Source: Defluviimonas sp. SAOS-178_SWC
Lineage (GTDB): Bacteria > Pseudomonadota > Alphaproteobacteria > Rhodobacterales > Rhodobacteraceae
Length of the DNA stretch: 64,000 nucleotides
NCBI RefSeq assembly: GCF_039830135.1
Contig: NZ_CP156081.1
Span: forward strand, 544,001-608,000
Direction of reading: 5' to 3'
The stretch's first letter is position 1; each line of letters starts with the position of its first letter. The notes beneath the pieces were generated by a model. The model was not told where the DNA came from, made no database searches, and was given only the letters and a program-made list of their open reading frames with translations. The position numbers and the translations under genes are program-made. This document shows, one piece after another, positions 44,914-54,232 of the stretch.

Positions 44914-46605
44914 ATGCCCTATCGCGCCCCGCTTGCAGATATTCGGTTCATTCTCGACGAGGTCGTTCCGCTTGCGACCGTCGCCGCGACCGAACGGTTT
45001 GCCGAGGCGGTGCCGGATCTGGCCGAGGCGGTGCTGACCGAGGCGGCGAAGCTTTGCGACACGGTCATGGCGCCGGTGCAGCGCGCGGGCGACCTGACGC
45101 CGGCGAAGCTGGAAAACGGCGTGGTCCGCGCCTCTCCCGGCTTTGGCGAGGCGTTCAAGGCCATCGCCGAGGGTGGTTGGGTCGCCGTTTCGGCCCCGGT
45201 TGAGCATGGCGGCATGGGCCTGCCGCAGACACTGAACATGGCGATCAACGACATGATGTCGGGAGCCTGCCTCGCTTTGCAGCTCAATCCGCTGCTGACC
45301 CAGGGCCAGATCGAGGCGCTCGATCACCATGCGACCGATGATCTGAAAGCACTCTACATGCCGAAGCTGATTTCCGGCGATTGGGCGGGCACGATGAACC
45401 TGACCGAATCGCAGGCCGGCAGCGATGTCGGCGCGCTGCGCACGAAGGCCGAGCCGAACGGCGACGGCACCTATGCGATCTCGGGCCAGAAGATCTTCAT
45501 CTCCTGGGGCGACAGCGACGTGACCGGGAATATCTGCCACCTCGTCCTTGCGCGCCTGCCGGGCGCGGCGGCCGGCACCAAGGGGATCAGCCTCTTCCTC
45601 GTGCCGAAATTCATCCCTGACGCGGATGGCAACCCCGGTGTCCGCAATGGCGTCAATGTCGTCAGCCTCGAACACAAGCTCGGCCTGCACGGCTCGCCCA
45701 CCTGCGTGATGGAATACGACAAGGCCAAGGGCTGGCTCGTCGGCGAGGAGCACAAGGGCATGGCGGCGATGTTCACGATGATGAACAACGCCCGTCTTGG
45801 CGTGGCGATGCAGGGCATCGGCGTGGCCGAGGCGGCCTGTCAGGCGGCGGTGGACTATGCGGCCGAGCGCAAGCAGATGGGCGCGATCATCGACCATGCC
45901 GATGTGCGCCGGATGCTCGTGACGATGAAGGCCGAGGTCTTCGCAGCCCGCTGCATCGCGCTGGCCTGTGCCACCGCAACCGACATGACGACGGCGACCG
46001 GAGAGGACGACTGGCGCGCGCGCGCCGCATTCCTCACGCCGATCGCCAAGGCCTATGGCACCGACACCGGCATCGCGGTGTCCGAGATGGCGATGCAGGT
46101 TTACGGCGGCATGGGCTATGTCGAGGAAACCGGCGTCGCGCAGTTTTACCGCGATGTCCGCGTGACGGCGATCTACGAGGGCACCAACGGCATCCAGGCG
46201 ATGGACCTTGTCGGCCGCAAGATGGCCGATGGCGGCGAGGCCGCCTACCGTATCCTCGAAGAGATCGAAGCCGGGGCCGAGGCAGCGCGCGGCACCCTTC
46301 CGCAGCTTGCCGGCGATGTCTGGTCGGCGGCGGAGACGTTGCGCGAAACGACGGAATGGCTGGTCGGGCAGGGCGCTCAGGACAGGTTCGCGGGGGCGGT
46401 TGCCTATCTGCGCGCCTTCGCCCGCGTCCTTGGTGCGCATTACCATCTGCGCGCCGCGATGGCCGAAGGCGGCGACGGGCCGCGTACGGCCTTGGCCCGG
46501 GTTTACATCCGCCGCCTTCTACCGCTCTACGCCGCCCATCTGGCGGAGGCACGCGAAGGGGCCGAGGGTGTCTTTGCGCTGACACCCGAGGCGCTGGTCT
46601 CGTGA
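44914..46605 (+). CDS. Acyl-CoA dehydrogenase, DmdC/FadE-type with C-terminal extension
   Basis: The 563-residue FAD enzyme belongs to the long acyl-CoA dehydrogenases that include DmdC (3-methylmercaptopropionyl-CoA dehydrogenase). FAD/substrate segments are MNLTESQAGSDVGALRTKAEP near 155 and QVYGGMGYVEETGVAQFYRDVRV near 390. The catalytic base is expected at Glu in IYEGTNGIQA. The C-terminal domain after 450 is typical of this subfamily. GGAGGAAGG precedes the ATG. DmdC-like activity versus general fatty-acid oxidation cannot be separated from sequence alone. The next gene begins at a GTG overlapping the stop. Confidence 0.9.
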   Translation: MPYRAPLADIRFILDEVVPLATVAATERFAEAVPDLAEAVLTEAAKLCDTVMAPVQRAGDLTPAKLENGVVRASPGFGEAFKAIAEGGWVAVSAPVEHGGMGLPQTLNMAINDMMSGACLALQLNPLLTQGQIEALDHHATDDLKALYMPKLISGDWAGTMNLTESQAGSDVGALRTKAEPNGDGTYAISGQKIFISWGDSDVTGNICHLVLARLPGAAAGTKGISLFLVPKFIPDADGNPGVRNGVNVVSLEHKLGLHGSPTCVMEYDKAKGWLVGEEHKGMAAMFTMMNNARLGVAMQGIGVAEAACQAAVDYAAERKQMGAIIDHADVRRMLVTMKAEVFAARCIALACATATDMTTATGEDDWRARAAFLTPIAKAYGTDTGIAVSEMAMQVYGGMGYVEETGVAQFYRDVRVTAIYEGTNGIQAMDLVGRKMADGGEAAYRILEEIEAGAEAARGTLPQLAGDVWSAAETLRETTEWLVGQGAQDRFAGAVAYLRAFARVLGAHYHLRAAMAEGGDGPRTALARVYIRRLLPLYAAHLAEAREGAEGVFALTPEALVS

Positions 46606-47663
46606 AGGACGCGCCGGTCGACACGGCGGGGGCGGGGGGCGGCATCCGCTATCCCCATGCCACCGCTCCGGAACCCGGCGAGGCGGTCGAAGTCGCGGAG
46701 GGTGTCCTCTGGCTGCGCCTGCCGCTGCCGATGGCGCTCGACCACGTCAATGTCTATGCGCTAAACGATGGCGACGGCTGGACGCTCGTTGATACCGGGC
46801 TCGACACCCGGCGGGCGCGGGAGTTGTGGGCGGCGATTCTGACTGGCCCGCTCGCCGGAAAGTCGGTGCGGCGGGTCGTCGTGACGCATTACCATCCCGA
46901 CCATATCGGTCTCGCCGGCTGGTTTCAGACGTGGGGCGCGGAACTTGTGACGACGCGCACCTCGTGGCTTTTCGCGCGGATGCTGGTCCTGGACGAGCAG
47001 CCGGTGCCGGTGACGGAGACGCTCGAATTCTGGCGCCGCGCCGGGATGGACCCCGCGCTTTTCGCCAAGCGCGCGGCCGAGCGGCCGTTCAACTTCTGCG
47101 ATACCGTGTCCCCCCTGCCGCTCGGCTATACCCGGATCGGCGAGGGCGACCGCCTTCGCATCGGTGGGCGCGACTGGGTGGTGCGGATCGGCCACGGCCA
47201 CGCGCCCGAACACGCGACCCTCTGGGAGGATGGTGGCGATCTGGTTCTGGGGGGCGATCAGCTCCTGCCCTCGATCTCGGCCAATCTCGGTGTCTACGCG
47301 ACCGAACCGGACGCGGACCCGGTGCGGGACTGGATCGACAGCTGCGGGGCGTTCCGGCCCCATGCGCGCGACGGCCAATTGGTCCTGCCCGGCCACAAGC
47401 TGCCATTCACGGGCCTTCCGCTGCGGCTGAACCAGATGATCGAGAACCATACCGGCGCGCTCGTCCGGCTTGAGGCGCATCTGGCCCGGCCGCGCACGGC
47501 GGCGGAGTGTTTCCCGCCGCTCTTCAAGCGGCCGATCGGCGAGGCGGAATACGGCCTTGCGCTGGTCGAGGCGGTTGCGCATCTCAACCATCTTCTCCAT
47601 CGTGGCCGGGTGGCGCGCGAGCGCCGGGAGGATGGAGCCTGGCTTTGGCGGACGACGAGTTGA
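46602..47663 (+). CDS. Metallo-beta-lactamase fold hydrolase
   Basis: The 353-residue protein starts at GTG 46602, overlapping the dehydrogenase stop (GTGA). The zinc motif THYHPDHIG near residue 100 and downstream His/Asp ligands (HGHAPEHATLW, GGDQLLPSIS) are intact. Such proteins often hydrolyse thioesters. Coupling to an acyl-CoA dehydrogenase suggests a role in the same acyl-CoA pathway, for example thioester removal, which is inference. Confidence 0.88.
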   Translation: MKDAPVDTAGAGGGIRYPHATAPEPGEAVEVAEGVLWLRLPLPMALDHVNVYALNDGDGWTLVDTGLDTRRARELWAAILTGPLAGKSVRRVVVTHYHPDHIGLAGWFQTWGAELVTTRTSWLFARMLVLDEQPVPVTETLEFWRRAGMDPALFAKRAAERPFNFCDTVSPLPLGYTRIGEGDRLRIGGRDWVVRIGHGHAPEHATLWEDGGDLVLGGDQLLPSISANLGVYATEPDADPVRDWIDSCGAFRPHARDGQLVLPGHKLPFTGLPLRLNQMIENHTGALVRLEAHLARPRTAAECFPPLFKRPIGEAEYGLALVEAVAHLNHLLHRGRVARERREDGAWLWRTTS

Positions 47664-48121
47664 CCGATCTGATCCACACCTCGGCCGAGGTTCACGAGGC
47701 CTCCGCGATGCCTTGCGCGCGCGTCATCCATGCCGATCCCGACGCGCCGCGCACGGCAGAGTTGGAGCCGCTGCCCGAAGGCATCTCGGGCGAGCCGATC
47801 GAGGCGAAAAGCCCGGCGCAGTGGGCCTATGAACGGCTGATCCTCTACATCAAGAATTTCGAAAGCCAGCTCGACAACGAACACGAGGTGGCAATGGGGT
47901 TCACCGGGGGTGATGCCGGTGTCTTGCGGATCGAGGGGATCGGATATTTCGATCCCGACATCGTCACCTTCTATGGCCGCGACGAGGACGGCGCCCGCAC
48001 CCAGCTGATCCAGCATGTGTCGCAACTCTCTGTCATGCTGCGGGCGATGCCGAAAGCGCCGGAAGTGGAGGAGCCGCGTCGGATCGGTTTCCGGCTGGCC
48101 GCCGATCTCGACCGCAAGTGA
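47645..48121 (+). CDS. DUF6173-type protein
   Basis: The 158-residue protein is a conserved small protein of Rhodobacteraceae that I believe falls in DUF6173. No ATG precedes the conserved part, so TTG 47645 is proposed: it has GGAG (47634-47637) seven bases upstream, and the gene overlaps the hydrolase stop by 19 bases. Conserved stretches are SPAQWAYERLILYIKNFE, HEVAMGFTGGD and GIGYFDPDIVTFYG. No known active-site pattern is visible. Confidence 0.75.
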   Translation: MADDELTDLIHTSAEVHEASAMPCARVIHADPDAPRTAELEPLPEGISGEPIEAKSPAQWAYERLILYIKNFESQLDNEHEVAMGFTGGDAGVLRIEGIGYFDPDIVTFYGRDEDGARTQLIQHVSQLSVMLRAMPKAPEVEEPRRIGFRLAADLDRK

Positions 48122-48284
48122 CGATGCGTCGGTGTCTCTGAACGGGTTGAAAAGGCGCGTTTTCATCGTCGCAAGGGCGCCGTCGCAATTTGGCACCGGG
48201 GCGGAGCCCAATCTCTTCCGGGGGTCGTGACAGGGCCGCATGAATCGGCTATTCGGGCTGAAACGCAGGTATGGGAGCGGACGC

Positions 48285-48419
48285 ATGGCGGAACACAAGC
48301 ATGGAAGCATGGACATCAAGGTCCAGGAAAAGACCTTCGAGGGCTTCGTCCGCATGGCGACCTGGGGTGCCGTCATCGCGATAGGCATCCTGATCTTCAT
48401 GGCGCTCGCCAACGCCTAA
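48285..48419 (+). CDS. aa3-type cytochrome c oxidase subunit IV
   Basis: The 44-residue protein matches the small bacterial aa3 oxidase subunit IV family: a charged N-terminus (MAEHKHGSMDIKVQEKTFEG) and one membrane helix (WGAVIAIGILIFMALANA). GGGAGCGG precedes the ATG. It stabilises or accompanies the main oxidase subunits, which are encoded elsewhere; such isolated placement is normal. It is too short for most gene finders. Confidence 0.9.
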   Translation: MAEHKHGSMDIKVQEKTFEGFVRMATWGAVIAIGILIFMALANA

Positions 48420-48435
48420 TCGCCCCCTACGGGAG

Positions 48436-49065
48436 ATGAAATCGCCCATGCGTCGGCTTGCCTTCAGCCTTGCGATCACCCTTGCGCTGGCCGCCTGCGG
48501 TGCGGAGCCGATCTGGGCGCCCGACGAAGCCGTCGCGCGCGCCCGTTACGTGAGCGGCGAACGGCCGTCGATCACGCTTTACACGGTTGTGCGCAAGAGT
48601 GGCAACGAAGGCGCGCATTCCGGTCTGATGATCGACGGCAGCCAGCGTGTGATGTTCGATCCGGCCGGCACCTGGCATCACCCGACGGTGCCGGAGAGGA
48701 ACGACCTGCACTACGGCATCACCGAGCGGATGCGGAAGTTCTACATCGACTACCACGCCCGCGAGACCTACGATGTGGTCGAGCACAAGATATATGTCAG
48801 CCCCGAGGTTGCCGAGTTGGCGATCCGCCGCGCGGAGGCCTACGGCGCTGTCAACAAGGCGTTCTGCGGCAATTCGGTGAGCGATATCCTGAAGGGCCTG
48901 CCGGGCTTCGAGACCGTGCCGCGCACGTTCTTCCCGAACAAGATCATGAACGCCTTCGCCAAGCTGCCCGGGGTCACCACCAAGATTCATCATGATGGCG
49001 ATCCGGACAACAATTCCGGCGTTCTCATGGTGCAGGCCAGTTTCGGAAACCAGAGCGGCTACTAG
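48436..49065 (+). CDS. Lipoprotein, possible papain-like fold
   Basis: The 209-residue protein has a lipoprotein signal with lipobox LALAAC (Cys21). The mature part shows GAHSGLMIDG with a His in an early beta strand and, about 80 residues later, NKAFCGNSVSDIL with a Cys at a helix start. A His-then-Cys order is typical of permuted papain-fold (NlpC/LRAT-like) proteins, so a hydrolase or acyltransferase is possible. This is a pattern-based guess; the family is otherwise known to me only as hypothetical. Confidence 0.7.
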   Translation: MKSPMRRLAFSLAITLALAACGAEPIWAPDEAVARARYVSGERPSITLYTVVRKSGNEGAHSGLMIDGSQRVMFDPAGTWHHPTVPERNDLHYGITERMRKFYIDYHARETYDVVEHKIYVSPEVAELAIRRAEAYGAVNKAFCGNSVSDILKGLPGFETVPRTFFPNKIMNAFAKLPGVTTKIHHDGDPDNNSGVLMVQASFGNQSGY

Positions 49066-49069
49066 GACT

Positions 49070-50113
49070 TCAGTCGAAGATTCCCGTCACCCGCCCGAGC
49101 AGCATGAAGGCGCGCGCGGTGCGCGTCTCGGCCAGGGCGGCGATATCCTGATCGCTCGCGTTCTTCTCGAACTCCGAAAAGGTCTTGTCGAACTGCCGCA
49201 GGAAGTGGTGCGCGGCATCTCGGAAGATCGTGTCCTGCCGCATGCGTCCGGCCGTCAGGGCGAGGCTGGAGCGGTCGCGCACCCCGCCGAGGGCCGCGAT
49301 CGTGCGGCCGCGTTCGCCTTGCGCGAAACGCCGCCACACCTCGGGACGCGCCCGGTCGGGGCGCAGGTCGTCCATGTAGATTCCATCCTGGCTGAGCAGG
49401 GTGAGCGCGTCCTGCGCCGCGCGGATCAGCTTTGCCAGCGCCCGGTCGTCGAGCGCCCGGCGCAGGGCGCGGAACCCTTCCTTGTCGTTGGCATTGTCGG
49501 GGAAGTTGAGCGCCCGGATGAAGTCGCCCACAGAGACCGGATTGGCCGGCGACTCGGCCGGGGCGCCGAGTGCCAGGCCGGGCTGCTCGTCGCCCGAAGC
49601 CGCCGGTTTCGGCGCGGCGAAGGCCGCCTTGCGGTCGGCCGAGGGCTGCACTGCGTCCTCGTCGCGGCGCGAGGTGAAGGTGACGATGGCGCTTTCGGCC
49701 TGCCGGGCGGCGGCGGCGATCTCTTCCAGGCGCTTTTCGACCGACGGCTTGCTGAGGCCGGCCTGCGACTGGGACACATAGGCATGACGCATGGCGTCGA
49801 TTGCCGCCTGCAGGCGCTGGGCTTCCGACCGCATGGTCCGCGCTGTCCTGAGCGTGATCGCGGCGATCCAGATCAGCGCGACGGGCAGGAAGATCGCGAC
49901 CAGCACCATGATCGTGCCGAGCGGGCCGCCCGACCCTTCGCCGTCGCCCGCAAAAAGAAAGAACCCGCCCACCAGCGCAAGCCAAAGGAGGCTGACGGCG
50001 CCGGCGACGATGTCGCCCGGGGCGATCGCGGGGTCTTCGGAGGGACGGGAATAGAGCCCGAAATCGGCACGGGTGGCGCCGCCCGGTTCCGCTGTCTGCT
50101 CTTCTGCCATCAT
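49070..50113 (-). CDS. Conserved hypothetical membrane protein
   Basis: The 347-residue protein has two membrane helices (about residues 35-55 and 64-86), a coiled-coil-like stretch (about 90-140), a low-complexity linker and a C-terminal helical domain (about 195-345) with many basic residues. I recognise it only as a conserved protein of Rhodobacteraceae. It converges on the lipoprotein gene with four bases between and lies downstream of greA on the same strand. Function unknown. Confidence 0.75.
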   Translation of the reverse strand: MMAEEQTAEPGGATRADFGLYSRPSEDPAIAPGDIVAGAVSLLWLALVGGFFLFAGDGEGSGGPLGTIMVLVAIFLPVALIWIAAITLRTARTMRSEAQRLQAAIDAMRHAYVSQSQAGLSKPSVEKRLEEIAAAARQAESAIVTFTSRRDEDAVQPSADRKAAFAAPKPAASGDEQPGLALGAPAESPANPVSVGDFIRALNFPDNANDKEGFRALRRALDDRALAKLIRAAQDALTLLSQDGIYMDDLRPDRARPEVWRRFAQGERGRTIAALGGVRDRSSLALTAGRMRQDTIFRDAAHHFLRQFDKTFSEFEKNASDQDIAALAETRTARAFMLLGRVTGIFD

Positions 50114-50131
50114 CGGCCCTCCGCGCCGGCT

Positions 50132-50602
50132 TCAGATGTAGCGAACGCTCAGCACTTCATAACCCTTCTCGCCGCCGGGTGTGCGCACCTCGACGCTGTC
50201 GCCTTCGTCCTTGCCGATCAGAGCCCGGGCGAGGGGTGAGCGGATATTGAGCAATCCGGCCTCGATGTCGGCCTCGGCCTCGCCAACGATCTGGTAGGTC
50301 TTTTCCTCATCGGTGTCCTCGTCGACGAGGGTTACCGTCGCGCCGAACTTGATGGCACCGGAGAGCTTCGCCGGGTCGATGACCTCGGCCCGCGACAGAA
50401 GCGCCTCGATCTCCTTGATTCGCCCCTCCACGAAGCTCTGGCGCTCGCGCGCGGCGTGGTACTCGGCGTTTTCCGACAGGTCGCCGTGTTCGCGGGCCTC
50501 GGCGATAGCCTTGATCACGGCCGGACGTTCCACCGTCTTCAGGGATTTCAATTCCTGGTCGAGCGCGGCATGGCCGGCGCGGGTCATCGGTACTTTTTCC
50601 AT
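50132..50602 (-). CDS. greA: Transcription elongation factor GreA
   Basis: The 156-residue factor rescues backtracked RNA polymerase. The N-terminal coiled coil contains [18 protein letters not shown] with the acidic tip residues that reach the active site. The C-terminal FKBP-like domain includes [16 protein letters not shown] and [13 protein letters not shown]. The start MEKVPMT at 50602 is standard. Confidence 0.95.
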   Translation of the reverse strand: MEKVPMTRAGHAALDQELKSLKTVERPAVIKAIAEAREHGDLSENAEYHAARERQSFVEGRIKEIEALLSRAEVIDPAKLSGAIKFGATVTLVDEDTDEEKTYQIVGEAEADIEAGLLNIRSPLARALIGKDEGDSVEVRTPGGEKGYEVLSVRYI

Positions 50603-50756
50603 CGTCGCCTGTCGAAGAACAATTGGCCCCAAAAAAGCCGGGATTATACGCAACACACAGGTGGTAAACCCGGTCTGCGCCGTGAAAGTCAATAGGCGCG
50701 GTCCGGCAAGCCGGGCTCGCTGCCCAAAAACTACGAAATCGTGCCGAGGCAGAGAC

Positions 50757-51761
50757 TTGAAGCTGTTTTTCCGACTGACACTGATCTACATGGCGATTTC
50801 CGTTTCGATTACGGCCCTGTCACGGGACGTCGGAATCGAGCTTGCCGCGGATGCCGGAATTGCGACGCTGGCCTTCGCCTCGCTACTGAGGGATGCTGGG
50901 TCCCTTGCATTCCCGGTCATCGCGATTGTGCCTTTCGTTATTGGCTGGCGAAACTTCGCGGCGAATCTCGACAACATCGCCTACGCATTGCTGGGCACGG
51001 TGATATTCCAGGCCGCCTTCTCGTTCGTGAAGTCGACGATTCCCTTCATCGTGCCGTTCTACGCAGATCGTTACCTCGCAGATTTCGACCGTTGGCTGCA
51101 TGGCGGTACGGACCCCTGGGTTTTCGCCCATGCTTGGGCGCCGGCGATTCCGATCGAACGGCTCCTGAATGTTTACATGACGGTTTGGACGCTCGCTGCC
51201 ATCGGCTTCATCGTGGCCGTCGCGATGACAGATCGCGACCGGCAAAGGGTCGTGCGGTTCCTCGTTCTCTTCTTCTTGGCCTGGGTCTTCCTCGGCAACG
51301 TCTTGGCGGTCGCCTTCTCCTCGGTCGGTCCGGTCTTCTACGATCAACTTCTGGGCGGTGATCGTTTTGCGGCGTTGGCCGCAGCGTTGGCGGAGCCACC
51401 GTTCGCCGGATCCCAGATTAGTACGGCGCAGGGTTATCTCTGGGCTGCCTATTCCGAAAGCGGCATGGCGCTCGGGTCCGGCATCTCGGCCTTCCCGAGC
51501 GTGCATCTCGGTGTCGCGACGATGACCGCGCTTTACATGGGGGAGCGCAGCCGCTGGCTCATCCTGCCGGGTGTCGCCTTCGTCGCGACGATTCTCTTCA
51601 TGTCGGTCTACACCGGCTATCACTACGCCGTGGACGGCTATTTCTCGATCCTCTTCATGCTCGGTCTCTGGGCGATGTTGCGGCGCGTTCAGAATGCCGA
51701 GGCGCGCTGGAACTGGGAGGGGTTCAGCATCCGGCCTCGGCAATTGCGGACCGATCCCTGA
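50757..51761 (+). CDS. PAP2-superfamily membrane protein (Aur1/Ipt1-like)
   Basis: The 334-residue polytopic protein has about nine to ten membrane helices. Near the C-terminus it has the phosphatase-type motifs [13 protein letters not shown] and [13 protein letters not shown], whose two His and Asp match the PAP2 catalytic set. This inositol-phosphotransferase-like branch acts on lipid phosphates at the membrane. The start is TTG 50757, with GAGG (50746-50749) seven bases upstream; an ATG at 50790 is an alternative that would shorten helix 1. Its substrate is unknown. Confidence 0.78.
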   Translation: MKLFFRLTLIYMAISVSITALSRDVGIELAADAGIATLAFASLLRDAGSLAFPVIAIVPFVIGWRNFAANLDNIAYALLGTVIFQAAFSFVKSTIPFIVPFYADRYLADFDRWLHGGTDPWVFAHAWAPAIPIERLLNVYMTVWTLAAIGFIVAVAMTDRDRQRVVRFLVLFFLAWVFLGNVLAVAFSSVGPVFYDQLLGGDRFAALAAALAEPPFAGSQISTAQGYLWAAYSESGMALGSGISAFPSVHLGVATMTALYMGERSRWLILPGVAFVATILFMSVYTGYHYAVDGYFSILFMLGLWAMLRRVQNAEARWNWEGFSIRPRQLRTDP

Positions 51762-52038
51762 CGCGCCTTCCCTAGACCTGTATCGGCGAAGAAGCACTTC
51801 TGTCGTCAATACGATTCCCGCTGTTTCGTTCCGGCAATCACGTCATGGACGGATATGTCTCGGCACCCGCCGTTTTCGGCGCACGGGCGCCGCCGTGCCA
51901 CCGTTATTCTCCCCGACCGGACACGATCAACACGGCGCCGAAATGGCGTGCGGCGACATTGTTGCGTCCCCCGGCGCGGTGGGCTAACGATCTTGCGCGA
52001 GGAAATGGGCGTCTTGCGGCGCGACGAAAGGGAGTGAG
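51762..52038 (+). promoter_or_regulatory. Region upstream of the ETF-QO gene
   Basis: About 280 bases without a credible gene between the PAP2-like gene and the ETF-QO gene. Apart from AGGGAGTG just before the ATG at 52039, I can point to no clear promoter or operator. Confidence 0.3.
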
Positions 52039-53688
52039 ATGGCCGAGATCGAACGCGAATCGATGGAATATGACGTTGTGATCGTGGGCGCGGGCCCCGC
52101 CGGTCTTTCTGCGGCGATCCGGCTCAAGCAACTCGATGCCGATCTGAACGTCGTTGTGCTCGAGAAAGGCTCCGAAGTCGGTGCGCATATCCTTTCCGGC
52201 GCTGTCCTCGATCCGTCCGGCCTCGACGCGCTGATGCCCGACTGGAAAGAAAAGGGCGCGCCGATCAAGGTCGAGGTGAAGAAGGACAACTTCTACATTC
52301 TCGGCGAGGCCGGCCAGGTCCGCATCCCGAACTGGCCGATGCCGCCCTTGATGAACAACCACGGCAAATACATCGTCTCGATGGCGAATGTCTGCCGCTG
52401 GATGGCCGAACAGGCCGAGGCGCTGGGCGTCGAGATCTTTCCGGGCATGGCCTGTTCGGAACTGGTCTACGGCGACAACGGCGAAGTGAAGGGCGTCGTT
52501 GCCGGCGTGATGGGGCTGAACCCCGACGGCACGCCCGGGCCGAATTTTGAGCCGGGGATGGAGCTTCACGGCAAATATGTCTTCCTGTCGGAGGGCGTGC
52601 GCGGCTCGCTCGCCAAGGAAGTCATCGCGAAATACGACCTGTCCAAGGGTCACTGCCCGCAGAAATTCGGCCTCGGCATGAAGGAGATCTGGGAGATCGA
52701 CCCCGCGAAGCACCGCGAGGGTACGGTCACCCATACGGCCGGCTGGCCCTTGGGCAAGAACGCGGGCGGCGGGTCGTTCATCTACCACCTCGAGAACAAT
52801 CAGGTCTATGTCGGGTTCGTGGTGCATCTGAACTACCAGAACCCGCATCTCTACCCCTACATGGAGTTCCAGCGCTTCAAGCATCACCCGCTGGTCGCGG
52901 ACCTCCTGAAGGGCGGCAAGCGCGTGGCCTACGGGGCACGGGCGATCAGCGAGGGCGGCTGGCAGTCGATCCCGAAGGTCGTGGCGCCGGGCGTGGCGCT
53001 TCTTGGCTGTTCGGCGGGTCTTGTGAACGTGCCGCGCATCAAGGGCAACCACAACGCGATGCTCTCGGGTAAGGCGGCGGCGGAAGCCGCGTTCGCGGCG
53101 ATCGGGGCCGGCCGGGCGGGCGACGAACTGTCCGCCTACGAGACCGACCTGCGTTCGGGGCCCATCGCCAAGGACCTGAAGAAGGTCCGCAACGTGAAGC
53201 CGATGTGGTCGCGCTGGGGTTTTCTCGCCAGCCTGACGCTCGGCGGCTTCGACATGTGGACGAACAACCTCTTTGGCCTGTCGCTCTTCGGCACGCTCAA
53301 ACACGGCAAATCCGACGCGGCAGCGACCGGCGAGGCGTCGAAGTTCCCGAAGATCGACTATCCGCGGCCCGACGGGGTACTCTCGTTCGACCGGCTGACC
53401 AATGTCAGCTTCTCGGCGACGAACCACGAGGAAAGCCAGCCCTGTCACCTCAAGCTCAAGGATCCTTCGGTTCCGATCAAGGTGAACCTGCCGAAATACG
53501 ACGAGCCGGCGCAGCGCTACTGCCCGGCCGGCGTCTACGAAGTGCTGGAGGGGGAGGACGGCCCGCGGTTCCAGATCAACTTCCAGAACTGCGTCCACTG
53601 CAAGACCTGCGATATCAAGGACCCGAGCCAGAACATCAACTGGACGACCCCGCAGGGCGGCGACGGGCCCAACTATCCGAATATGTGA
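52039..53688 (+). CDS. Electron-transfer flavoprotein-ubiquinone oxidoreductase
   Basis: The 549-residue flavoprotein passes electrons from ETF (fed by acyl-CoA dehydrogenases) to ubiquinone at the membrane. VIVGAGPAGLSAAIRL at the start binds FAD. GVALLGCSAGLVNVPRIKGNHNA and the C-terminal cluster motif CVHCKTCDIKDPSQNI (with the earlier Cys in YCPAGVYE) bind the 4Fe-4S centre. Full length and complete. It provides the electron outlet for the acyl-CoA dehydrogenase at 44914. Confidence 0.95.
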   Translation: MAEIERESMEYDVVIVGAGPAGLSAAIRLKQLDADLNVVVLEKGSEVGAHILSGAVLDPSGLDALMPDWKEKGAPIKVEVKKDNFYILGEAGQVRIPNWPMPPLMNNHGKYIVSMANVCRWMAEQAEALGVEIFPGMACSELVYGDNGEVKGVVAGVMGLNPDGTPGPNFEPGMELHGKYVFLSEGVRGSLAKEVIAKYDLSKGHCPQKFGLGMKEIWEIDPAKHREGTVTHTAGWPLGKNAGGGSFIYHLENNQVYVGFVVHLNYQNPHLYPYMEFQRFKHHPLVADLLKGGKRVAYGARAISEGGWQSIPKVVAPGVALLGCSAGLVNVPRIKGNHNAMLSGKAAAEAAFAAIGAGRAGDELSAYETDLRSGPIAKDLKKVRNVKPMWSRWGFLASLTLGGFDMWTNNLFGLSLFGTLKHGKSDAAATGEASKFPKIDYPRPDGVLSFDRLTNVSFSATNHEESQPCHLKLKDPSVPIKVNLPKYDEPAQRYCPAGVYEVLEGEDGPRFQINFQNCVHCKTCDIKDPSQNINWTTPQGGDGPNYPNM

Positions 53689-54120
53689 TGGCCGGCCGCC
53701 GCGCCGACGTCGTCGCTTTCGTCGAAGGGTATTTCGGCCGGCCGATCTCTGGCGCGGCCGCAAGCGACGTTCTGGCTGCGACGGGATGTGAGGGGGACGA
53801 TGCGTTCGAATTCCTGCAGGCCTTCGCCGAGCATTTCGGGGTTGATTTGGCGGGGTATCGCTGGGAATTTCATCACGCGGACGAGGGCGCGTTGCTCAAT
53901 TCCGGCTGGCCGTTCAGGCCGCCGCACCGGAAAGTCGCACGGATTCCTGTCACGCTTGACATTCTGGTGCAGGCCGCATCCGGGGGGGGGCTGGCCGGTT
54001 GTCTATCCGCCTGTCGACCCGGTCCGGCGACGCCGTGATCAATGGAATTCCGCCATAGTGTTCGCACTCATGGCCACTGCCGTTGTCGTGGTGTCTGCGG
54101 TTGCCTTTCCCAACATGTAA
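53688..54120 (+). pseudogene. DUF1493-type gene interrupted by a one-base frameshift in a G9 tract
   Basis: The ATG at 53688 overlaps the ETF-QO stop (TGATG). The first about 100 residues (GDDAFEFLQAFAEHFGVDL) match the acyl-carrier-like DUF1493 family. At a run of nine G (53982-53990) the reading frame ends in an unrelated tail stopping at 54038. In the next frame the sense continues as GWPVVYPPVDPVRRRRDQW and a C-terminal membrane helix (AIVFALMATAVVVVSAVAF) to TAA 54120. Eight G would give one 143-residue protein. This is a true mutation, a phase-variable tract, a slippage site or a sequencing error. Confidence 0.75.
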
Positions 54121-54232
54121 CATTTCCGGCAGAAACGGGCTTGCCGGGCGCTCTCACGGGGCGCCCCGCATTGCTTTGGTCTATCGCCTCGCTTACGTTC
54201 GGGCGATCGCCCTTCGGAAGGACCCGTGCACC

